Assembly: GCA_964467005.1 (NCBI GenBank) | Contig: CAYXPI010000219.1 | Coordinates: 1-5,507, forward strand | Direction: 5' to 3' | Length of the DNA: 5,507 nucleotides | DNA from: Thermohalobaculum sp964467005 | Lineage (GTDB): Bacteria > Pseudomonadota > Alphaproteobacteria > Rhodobacterales > Rhodobacteraceae | Shown: in pieces, positions 1 through 5,343 of the stretch | Layout: each line of letters begins with the position of its first letter | Position numbering within the stretch: position 1 is the first letter of the stretch | Translations under genes and position numbers: made by a program | Notes under the pieces: model-generated | Databases searched by the model: none | What the model was told of the DNA's origin: nothing | What the model saw: only the letters and a program-made list of their open reading frames with translations

Positions 1-1
1 G

Positions 2-1078
2 GCCGGGGGCCCCGGGGCCGCCGCGCGGCAGGGGCGGGCGCCGGCCGGGCGCGTCGCCGCGGCGCCGCCGCCCGCCGCGCTGCTCGGCGCCGAGGCCACC
101 CCGCCCGCCGAAGATCCCGCGCCGGGGCGCCTGGCCGCGGCCGGGGGGCTCGCGCGCGCCGTCGACCCCTGCGGCGGGGCCGCGCCCCGGCCGGCGCAGC
201 TCGCCGCCGAGGCCGACCACGCCTTCGTCGCCGCCGCAGACACCTATCGCAGCATCCGGGCGCAGCGGATCTCGGCCCTCCGCGCGCGCCTCGAGGCGGA
301 GACCGAGGCCGGGATCGAGCGCTATCTCGACTGGCACTTCTCCCTCCGCGGCGAGTACGAGCGCTTGGTGGCTCTCGCGTTCGGGAACCTCGCGGAGACG
401 GTCACTGCTCCCCTTCGCCGCGCGGTGCCAGACGGCCAGCGCCTCGCCGATCTCATCGCGTCCGAGCGGCGGATGCTCGACGCCCTGGCCAATGTGCAGC
501 TCACGGGCGCCGCGGCGGGGGCGGAGGAGGCGATCCGAGCGACGCTCGCGCGCGCGCCCTGCCTCGATGCCGACATCGCCGCGGTGGATGTGCCGGCGCT
601 CGGGGCTCTTATGGCGACGCCGGTGCCCGAGGGCGCGATCGCGGGCGTGGCGGCCACGGTCGCGCTCCGGGCCACGCTATCCCGGGTCGCCGCGGCGGGC
701 ACGGCGCGGGCGGCGGGCGGGGCCGCCCTCCGCGCTGCGGGACGGATGGCCGCGACGACGGCCGCCAAGCGGGGCGGCGGCATGCTCGCCACCGCCGGTG
801 GAGCGGCGGCGGCCTGCGCGCCGGGCGGTCCGCTGGCGCTCGCCTGCGGGCTCGGCGCCGGAGTGATCGCCTGGATCTCGATCGACCTCATCGCCGTCGA
901 GATCGCCGAGGCCGCGGGCCGCGACGCCATGCGCACAGCCCTTCGCCAAACCCTGGGCGCGCGCAACGCGGCCTTGGTCGACCGGCTGGACGCCCATGCC
1001 GAGGCGCGAATGGATCGGCTGGCCGAGGCGCATCGCCGCCGGGTGACGGAGGTGTTTTTGCCCGTCCGCGACGGCTAG
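2..1078 (+). CDS. Unrecognised Ala/Gly-rich protein with C-terminal hydrophobic segment (5' partial)
   Basis: The frame is open from the left edge to a TAG at 1076-1078, giving 358 visible residues; the true start lies outside the window. An in-frame TTG at 365 is not a credible start, because similar coding sequence continues upstream of it. Residues 1-65 or so are a Pro/Ala/Gly-rich low-complexity stretch. A charged helical region follows (about 70-200), including the motif DWHFSLRGEYERL at 110-122. The next stretch is Ala/Gly-rich, and about 255-299 is hydrophobic with repeated small residues and ends in GVIAWISIDLIAVEI. The last 50 residues are charged and probably helical. This suggests a membrane-associated protein with one helix or a hairpin near the C-terminus. 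From memory, unnamed proteobacterial proteins share this order of DW-F-S-L-x-GEY motif, Gly/Ala hydrophobic region and charged tail, but I cannot confirm homology. No catalytic motif is visible and I assign no function. It is probably not co-transcribed with the kinase 116 bases downstream. Confidence 0.75.
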   Translation, partial: AGGPGAAARQGRAPAGRVAAAPPPAALLGAEATPPAEDPAPGRLAAAGGLARAVDPCGGAAPRPAQLAAEADHAFVAAADTYRSIRAQRISALRARLEAETEAGIERYLDWHFSLRGEYERLVALAFGNLAETVTAPLRRAVPDGQRLADLIASERRMLDALANVQLTGAAAGAEEAIRATLARAPCLDADIAAVDVPALGALMATPVPEGAIAGVAATVALRATLSRVAAAGTARAAGGAALRAAGRMAATTAAKRGGGMLATAGGAAAACAPGGPLALACGLGAGVIAWISIDLIAVEIAEAAGRDAMRTALRQTLGARNAALVDRLDAHAEARMDRLAEAHRRRVTEVFLPVRDG

Positions 1079-1092
1079 GTCGGCGCCCGGCC
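1078..1092 (+). terminator. Weak hairpin at the end of the left gene
   Basis: GGTCGG at 1078-1083 can pair with CCGGCC at 1087-1092 (one T-G pair) around a 3-base loop, starting on the last base of the stop codon. The downstream bases are AT-rich but contain no T run, so this is at best a weak or factor-assisted terminator. Confidence 0.25.
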
Positions 1093-1122
1093 GTGACAAT
1101 AAGTGTTTCCAAAATGGCTCAA

Positions 1123-1140
1123 TCTCTTGCTAACTTGAGG
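1123..1140 (+). promoter_or_regulatory. Possible MerR/SoxR-family operator-like dyad in the kinase leader
   Basis: The right arm, AACTTGAGG at 1132-1140, is identical to one arm of the SoxR-box consensus as I remember it (CCTCAAGTTAACTTGAGG). The left arm is degenerate, and 14 of 18 positions match overall. The site lies in the AT-rich patch 1096-1147, the only one between the left gene and the kinase and therefore the likely promoter region. I could not find a convincing -35/-10 pair around it. No MerR-family gene is in the window, so the match may be chance. Confidence 0.2.
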
Positions 1141-1181
1141 TTGAACTCCGCTGGGCAGCCGATGCCCGGCGGTCACGGTGA

Positions 1182-1187
1182 AGGAGG
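1182..1187 (+). promoter_or_regulatory. Shine-Dalgarno site that sets the kinase start
   Basis: AGGAGG lies within AAGGAGGGG, with 7 bases between it and the GTG at 1195. It is the best ribosome-binding site in the area. The upstream in-frame GTG at 1093 is preceded only by GGCGCCCGGCC, which has no AGGA-type signal, so translation almost certainly begins at 1195. Confidence 0.8.
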
Positions 1188-1194
1188 GGCTGCG

Positions 1195-4062
1195 GTGCGC
1201 GAGGGCCGTGAGCTTGGGACCGGCTGGACACTCCGCCTGTCGCGCGCGCCCGTCGCGGCGGCGCTGGCGCTCCTCGCGCTCGTCGGCATTCTGGGGATGC
1301 CGACCGCATCGAGCGGGATCGGCCGCCAGCTGAACGTCGGGGTCTACGAGAACGCGCCCAAGGTGTTCACCGACCCGTCGGGCCGTCCGCGCGGCTTCTT
1401 TCCCGGGCTCATCGACAAGCTGGCCGAGCGCAACGGGTGGGAGGTGGTCTATGTTCCCTGCCGCTTCCGCGAGTGCCTGCAGATGGTGCGACGGGGTGAG
1501 ATCGATCTGTTGGCTGGCGTGGCCTACACCGACACGCGGGCCCGGCGCCTCCATTTTGGGCGCGAGGCGGTGCTCCGGAGCTGGTCTTCGCTCTACACCC
1601 GCCGCGGCGCGTCGGACCCCATCCAGAGCATCGCCGACCTTGCGGGGCAGAGGGTGGCGGCGGCGCGCAACACGCCCGAGCTCCGCGAGCTCGCCGACAG
1701 CATCACCGCCCAGCAGATCGACGCCGACATCGTCGAGGTCGAGGGCCTCCTCCAGGTGATGCGCGCGGTCTCGCGGGGCGACGCGGATGTGGGCATCGTG
1801 AACCACCATTTCGGCCGGGCGCACGAGGATCAGTTCGCGCTCGACCGCTCGCCCCTGGTGTTCCGGCCCTCGGCGCTCTTCATCGCCTACTCGCCCGGCG
1901 TGCCCCAGCGCACCATCGACAACATCGACGGCGCGATCGCTTTGATGAAGTCCGACCCCCAGTCGCCCTATTACGAGCTGGTGGAGACCTGGTTGATGCC
2001 GAAGAGCGACTTCGCGCTGCCGGATTGGGTGCTGCTCGTCACCACACTCACCGCGACGCTCCTGCTCGCGAGCCTCGGCGTCAACGCCTATCTCCGCAAG
2101 GCCGTGGCCGAGAAGACCTCCGCCCTTCGCGAGAGCCAGAACCGGCTGAAGGCGATCTTCGACAACGCGCCGTTGGAGATTTACCTGAAAGACAAGGGCG
2201 GGCGCTATGTGGAGGTGAACCGCCAGTTCGAGCGGCTCTTCGGGGTCGAGGCGGGGCAGGTGGTGGGCAAGCTCCCGGGGGAGATCCCGTCCGCCGCGCT
2301 CGTCGAGCGGGCGGAGGAGAGCGACCGTCATGTCCTCGAGCGGGGCGAGACGGTGGCGCGGGAAGACCGGACGGCCACCGAGCTCGGCGCCCGGGTGCTG
2401 CACACAGTGAAGTTCCCGGTGTTCGACGCGGCGGGAGAGATCTCGGGCGTGGGCGCCGTGGTTGCGGATGTCACCGAGCAGTCCCGCGCGCGCGAGCGGA
2501 TGATGGAGGTGGAGCAGCGCCTCCTCGACGCGGTCAACGCCCTGCCGGACGGGTTCGTGCTGTTCGACGCGGACGACCGGCTGGTGATGTGCAACGAGAA
2601 GTTTCGCGAGATCTTCCACCGATGCGACCCGATCATCGACCCAGGCGTCAGCTACGAGGAGATCCTGCGCTACGGCCTCGAACACGGCCAGTATCCGGAT
2701 GCGGTGGGGCGGGAGGAGGAGTTCGTCGCCCAGCGCCTCGGCGCGCACCGCAAAGCGGGGTCGAGCCTCGAGGTGCGGATGCCGGACGACCGCTGGGTGC
2801 GCATCGTGGAACGCAAGACCGCAACCGGCGGCTGGGTGGGCTTCCGCTTCGACATCACGGAGGCCAAGCGCCAGGCCCGCGCGCTCGACAGCGCCCGCAA
2901 GCGCGCGGAGGCCGCGGCCAATCAGCTCCGCGAGCAGACGCGCAAGCTCGCCCAGGTCGTCGAGATCACCGGCATCGGCGGCTGGGAGCTCGATGTGGAG
3001 ACCGACACGCTCTTCTGGGATTCGATCACCAAGTCGATCCACGAGGTGCCGCGCTGGTACGAGCCCACGGTCGACGCGGCACTCGCCTTCTTCGCCCCCG
3101 ATTCGCGGCGCGTGATCTCCGATGCGGTGCAGACCTGTATCGAGCGCCATCTGCCCTTCGACCGGGAGGCGGAGCTTATCACCGCCACCGGCCGCTCGAT
3201 CTGGGTGCGCGCCACCGGCCAGCCTTTGGTGGAGGACGGCAAGCTCCGCCGCCTCATGGGCGCGCTCCAGGACATCACGGCGCAGAAGGCGCATGAGCGC
3301 TCGCTCGAGCAGAGCTGGCTCGCGGCGGAGAAGGCGAACATCGCGAAGTCCCAGTTCCTCGCCAACATGTCCCACGAGATCCGCACGCCGATGAACGGCG
3401 TCACGGGCATGCTGGCCCTCCTCCTGCGCTCGGATCTCGACGACACCCAGCGCCTCCAGGCCCAAACGGCGCACGCCTCCGCCTCAGGCCTCATGCGCAT
3501 CCTCAACGACATCCTCGACTATTCGAAGCTCGAGGCGAACGAAATGCAGATGGAGGCCGAGCCCTACGATCTGCGCGATGTGGTCGACGAAGTGGTCGCC
3601 ATGCTGGAGATCCGCGCACGGGAGAAACGGCTGGATCTCAAGTCCGACGTGGCCCCCGGCGTGCCGGCGCGCCTCATCGGCGACCCGGCGCGCGTGCGCC
3701 AGGTGCTCGTCAATCTGGCCGGCAACGCGATCAAGTTCACCGAGCAGGGGTCGGTCTCGATCCGCGCGTGGGTGCAGGAGGAGGCGATCCTCGTCGAGGT
3801 GGTCGACACCGGCATCGGCATCACGCTCGAGGGGCAGAAGACGCTCTTCAACCGGTTTGCCCAGGCCGACGGGACCATCGGCCGGCGCTATGGCGGCACC
3901 GGGCTCGGCCTCGCGATCTCCAAGCAGCTCGTCGAGGCGCTGGGCGGCACGATCGGGGTGGAGAGCAGCGTGGGCCTCGGCTCGCGCTTTTGGTTCACGC
4001 TGCCGGTGGAGCGCGCCGCCGAGGCGCCGGCGGCGCGGGCATACGGGACCGCCGCAAGCTGA
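1195..4062 (+). CDS. Membrane sensor histidine kinase: periplasmic SBP domain, three PAS domains, HisKA, HATPase_c
   Basis: The 955-residue product should autophosphorylate a histidine in response to a periplasmic ligand and pass the phosphate to an unidentified response regulator. Residues 1-41 are a signal peptide or anchor (hydrophobic core 18-35). Residues 45-270 are a bacterial solute-binding-protein family 3 domain: R115, in TDTRARRLHF, aligns with the usual ligand-carboxylate arginine, and C89/C94 could form a disulfide. A transmembrane helix spans about 278-299. PAS domains lie at about 315-430, 440-557 (PAS_7-like) and 585-700, with a coiled coil at about 560-590. HisKA carries the H-box NMSHEIRTPMNG, with phospho-acceptor H727. 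HATPase_c has the N-box (N840, N844), the G1 box DTGIGI (D871), the F-box (F885, F888) and the G2 box GGTGLGLA (900-907), so the core looks catalytically intact. The layout recalls BvgS/EvgS, but the protein ends just after the ATPase domain, without receiver or Hpt. No response regulator is adjacent. A GTG at 1093 would add 34 unlikely residues. After the stop there is only a 10-base palindrome (4076-4085), not a clear terminator. Confidence 0.93.
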   Translation: MREGRELGTGWTLRLSRAPVAAALALLALVGILGMPTASSGIGRQLNVGVYENAPKVFTDPSGRPRGFFPGLIDKLAERNGWEVVYVPCRFRECLQMVRRGEIDLLAGVAYTDTRARRLHFGREAVLRSWSSLYTRRGASDPIQSIADLAGQRVAAARNTPELRELADSITAQQIDADIVEVEGLLQVMRAVSRGDADVGIVNHHFGRAHEDQFALDRSPLVFRPSALFIAYSPGVPQRTIDNIDGAIALMKSDPQSPYYELVETWLMPKSDFALPDWVLLVTTLTATLLLASLGVNAYLRKAVAEKTSALRESQNRLKAIFDNAPLEIYLKDKGGRYVEVNRQFERLFGVEAGQVVGKLPGEIPSAALVERAEESDRHVLERGETVAREDRTATELGARVLHTVKFPVFDAAGEISGVGAVVADVTEQSRARERMMEVEQRLLDAVNALPDGFVLFDADDRLVMCNEKFREIFHRCDPIIDPGVSYEEILRYGLEHGQYPDAVGREEEFVAQRLGAHRKAGSSLEVRMPDDRWVRIVERKTATGGWVGFRFDITEAKRQARALDSARKRAEAAANQLREQTRKLAQVVEITGIGGWELDVETDTLFWDSITKSIHEVPRWYEPTVDAALAFFAPDSRRVISDAVQTCIERHLPFDREAELITATGRSIWVRATGQPLVEDGKLRRLMGALQDITAQKAHERSLEQSWLAAEKANIAKSQFLANMSHEIRTPMNGVTGMLALLLRSDLDDTQRLQAQTAHASASGLMRILNDILDYSKLEANEMQMEAEPYDLRDVVDEVVAMLEIRAREKRLDLKSDVAPGVPARLIGDPARVRQVLVNLAGNAIKFTEQGSVSIRAWVQEEAILVEVVDTGIGITLEGQKTLFNRFAQADGTIGRRYGGTGLGLAISKQLVEALGGTIGVESSVGLGSRFWFTLPVERAAEAPAARAYGTAAS

Positions 4063-4097
4063 GCTCCGGAAATGCGCAGGCCTGCCCCACGCGGCGC

Positions 4098-4126
4098 TTG
4101 ACGGGCTCGGGCGCCCCCATTACACC
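4098..4126 (+). promoter_or_regulatory. Probable promoter of tRNA-Asp
   Basis: TTGACG at 4098-4103, preceded by C to give CTTGAC as in the alphaproteobacterial -35 consensus, is followed after 17 bases by TACACC at 4121-4126. Transcription would start near 4133, about 29 bases before the mature tRNA, leaving a short 5' leader for RNase P. The -10 matches TATAAT at only three positions. Confidence 0.5.
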
Positions 4127-4143
4127 ACCGCTACTCGGGCGCC
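4106..4143 (+). repeat. 10-base direct repeat around the tRNA promoter -10 box
   Basis: CTCGGGCGCC occurs exactly at 4106-4115 and again at 4134-4143, a period of 28 bases. One copy is in the promoter spacer and the other is at the expected transcription start. It may be chance in GC-rich DNA. Confidence 0.5.
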
Positions 4144-4161
4144 GGGAGAGGTGACCCGCCA

Positions 4162-4238
4162 GCGGTTGTAGCTCAGTTGGTTAGAGTGCCGGCCTGTCAC
4201 GCCGGAGGTCGCGGGTTCGAGCCCCGTCAACCGCGCCA
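4162..4238 (+). tRNA. tRNA-Asp (anticodon GTC)
   Basis: A full 77-base cloverleaf is visible. The acceptor stem is GCGGTTG (4162-4168) with CAACCGC (4228-4234), followed by discriminator G4235 and an encoded CCA at 4236-4238. The D arm is GCTC-AGTTGGTTA-GAGT. The anticodon stem is CCGGC/GCCGG with loop CTGTCAC and anticodon GTC at 4196-4198. The T arm is GCGGG-TTCGAGC-CCCGT. The anticodon, the loop and the following GGTCGCGGGTTCGAG match the bacterial tRNA-Asp pattern. The acceptor stem begins with G-C pairs and the discriminator is G, as expected for tRNA-Asp. No T-run terminator is seen in the bases just after it. Confidence 0.97.
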
Positions 4239-4295
4239 TGCATCCCCAAACCCCCTAACTTTCTCGTAATTTGTCGTCGAAACCGGTGTGGAGCA

Positions 4296-4324
4296 TTGCC
4301 GCAGCCGGTCATGCGTGGTAGATT
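4296..4324 (+). promoter_or_regulatory. Candidate promoter for the DUF805-like gene
   Basis: TTGCCG at 4296-4301 and TAGATT at 4319-4324 are separated by exactly 17 bases and match the sigma-70-type consensus at 8 of 12 positions. The pair sits in the 195-base gap between the tRNA and the small membrane-protein gene, the least GC-rich part of the window. It would give a 5' leader of about 100 bases. I see no other gene, RNA or riboswitch in this gap. Confidence 0.35.
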
Positions 4325-4433
4325 TCAATCAAAGGTTGCGTTATCTTCGCCAACTCAAATTTCTTCAGTTAGGTCGTGTGCGTAACTGCCGGTTCGGTTC
4401 GCCGGACATCGCCACCCAACAGCGCAACGGGCC

Positions 4434-4871
4434 ATGACACAACTACTGGACAGCGTCTATTTCGGCCGGCTGGATCGCACGCCATTCGTTGTGTCGATCG
4501 CCGTGTGCTCGGGCGCCGCCGCGCTGTTCCTGGTCGCGCTCATCGTCACCGCCCACAACGCGGAGGGGACTGCGGTGCTCGCGGCGCTCCAGCGGAGCGG
4601 GAACCTCTTGGATGCGCCGGGCATCCTGCTGGCCCACGGCGTGTCGGAGCAGCGGACCGCGGGGGTGATGACCGTGCTGGGCATCTACCTTATCGCCGCG
4701 CTTTTCATCGTCGCGGCCCGGGCGCGCGACATCGGGCTCTGGGGTTGGCCGAGCGCCTTCGCCACGCTCACCATCTTCCTTCTCGCCGGTCTGGCCGAGG
4801 TCTGGGTGGGATCCCTGGCCATCGTGCTCGCGGCGTGCTTCGTCCTCTTCCCGTCCTACGACCGGGGGTGA
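4434..4871 (+). CDS. Small DUF805-like membrane protein
   Basis: This 145-residue protein has a short N-terminal segment ending in FGRLDRTPF (10-18), which resembles the G-R-x-x-R-x-x-F start of DUF805 proteins. Hydrophobic segments lie at about 17-40, 76-95, 105-122 and 123-141. The motif ARARDIGLWGW (95-105) between the second and third corresponds to the R-x-x-D-x-G-x-x-GW signature of DUF805, and the C-terminal LFPSYDRG is like the family's small Pro/Gly tail. A hydrophilic loop at about 41-75 separates the first two helices and is longer than I would expect. DUF805 proteins are inner-membrane proteins of unknown function, so none is assigned here. The ATG at 4434 is preceded by CAACGGGCC, a weak ribosome-binding site, so expression may be modest. 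It is probably transcribed apart from nuo, which has its own promoter candidate 43 bases downstream. Family assignment is from motif recognition only. Confidence 0.75.
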   Translation: MTQLLDSVYFGRLDRTPFVVSIAVCSGAAALFLVALIVTAHNAEGTAVLAALQRSGNLLDAPGILLAHGVSEQRTAGVMTVLGIYLIAALFIVAARARDIGLWGWPSAFATLTIFLLAGLAEVWVGSLAIVLAACFVLFPSYDRG

Positions 4872-4872
4872 G

Positions 4873-4884
4873 CCGCGGCCGCGG
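4873..4884. repeat. Perfect 12-base palindrome after the DUF805-like gene
   Basis: CCGCGGCCGCGG is its own reverse complement and starts one base after the stop codon. With no loop and no T run it is not a standard terminator. Confidence 0.5.
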
Positions 4885-4913
4885 ACCGCTGGCTTGTGTC
4901 GCACCGCCAAAGT

Positions 4914-4942
4914 TTGACCGGGGCCCGGCGCGCGCTTATCCC
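4914..4942 (+). promoter_or_regulatory. Candidate nuo operon promoter
   Basis: TTGACC at 4914-4919 and TATCCC at 4937-4942 are separated by 17 bases and lie 36 bases before the nuoA ATG. The spacer holds a GC-rich inverted repeat, CCGGG-g-CCCGG (4918-4928), that overlaps the end of the -35 box. The palindrome CCTTAAGG (4941-4948) overlaps the -10 and the likely start region. Either could be an operator, but no regulator is identified. Confidence 0.45.
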
Positions 4943-4977
4943 TTAAGGCGAACCCACCAGGGCGAAAGGGCGCGGTG

Positions 4978-5343
4978 ATGGACGACCTCCTGCGGGAATA
5001 TCTGCCGATACTCATATTCCTCGGCCTCGCGATCGGGCTCGGTCTCGTGCTGATCCTGGCGGCCTGGGTGCTGGCGGTCCGCAACCCGGACAGCGAGAAG
5101 ATCTCGGCCTACGAATGCGGCTTCAACGCCTTCGACGACGCGCGGATGAAGTTCGACGTGCGCTTCTACCTCGTCGCCATCCTCTTCATCATCTTCGACC
5201 TCGAGATCGCGATGCTGTTTCCCTGGGCCGCGGCCTTCGGTGGGCTCTCGGAGGTCGCCTTCTGGTCGATGATGGTCTTCCTCGCCGTCCTCACCGTGGG
5301 CTTCGCCTACGAATGGAAGAAGGGAGCGCTCGAATGGGAGTGA
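4978..5343 (+). CDS. nuoA: NADH:quinone oxidoreductase (complex I) subunit A
   Basis: The 121-residue protein is full length for NuoA (Nqo7; ND3 in mitochondria). This small membrane subunit lies near the junction of the peripheral and membrane arms and helps form the quinone-site region. Three transmembrane helices are visible at about 8-33, 63-83 and 94-112. The loop after the first helix holds the family motif SAYECGFNAFDDARMKFDVR (43-62). Its C47 corresponds to the ND3 loop cysteine that reports the active/deactive state in mitochondria. FDLEIA (73-78) carries the conserved acidic pair D74 and E76, and the C-terminus VGFAYEWKKGALEW is typical of Paracoccus/Rhodobacter NuoA. The ATG at 4978 is preferred over the GTG just before it, because the purine-rich GAAAGGG at 4964-4970 leaves 7 bases to the ATG and only 4 to the GTG. 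It leads the operon, and its last 10 bases overlap nuoB. Confidence 0.97.
   Translation: MDDLLREYLPILIFLGLAIGLGLVLILAAWVLAVRNPDSEKISAYECGFNAFDDARMKFDVRFYLVAILFIIFDLEIAMLFPWAAAFGGLSEVAFWSMMVFLAVLTVGFAYEWKKGALEWE
5323..5326 (+). promoter_or_regulatory. Ribosome-binding site of nuoB within nuoA
   Basis: GGAG, within AAGGGAG (5320-5326), lies 7 bases before the ATG at 5334. This supports that ATG over the in-frame GTG at 5340, which overlaps the nuoA stop as GTGA. Confidence 0.65.

Noticed and set aside
322..966. A 214-residue minus-strand frame opposite the left gene
   Set aside because: The product is Ala/Arg/Ser-rich low complexity without motifs and mirrors the GC-rich codons of the plus-strand gene.
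2025..3296. A 423-residue plus-strand frame inside the kinase
   Set aside because: It is a shifted reading of the kinase PAS region, composed mostly of Gly, Arg, Ala and Pro, with no recognisable domain.
1075..3474. A 799-residue open frame on the minus strand
   Set aside because: It lies opposite the histidine kinase, whose domains and motifs are all in the plus frame. Long antisense frames are expected where third codon positions are GC-rich, and its His/Arg/Leu-rich product shows no domain.
4239..4295. A possible integrated element using the tRNA-Asp 3' end
   Set aside because: tRNA genes are common integration sites, but there is no integrase and no repeat of the tRNA 3' end in the window.
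4327..4338. AATCAA followed by TTG, resembling an IHF site
   Set aside because: The spacing is 3 bases and the consensus needs 4, so the match fails.
4936..4944. TTATCCCTT as a possible DnaA box
   Set aside because: Only the first six bases fit TTATCCACA and there is no cluster of such sites; the bases fit better as part of a -10 region.
4376..4978. A 200-residue plus-strand frame covering the DUF805-like gene
   Set aside because: It is a shadow frame; the overlapping frame at 4434-4871 has transmembrane segments and a family signature, and this one has neither.
4443..5084. A 213-residue minus-strand frame across the DUF805-like gene and nuoA
   Set aside because: It runs antisense to two supported genes and has Arg/Gly/His-rich composition without motifs.
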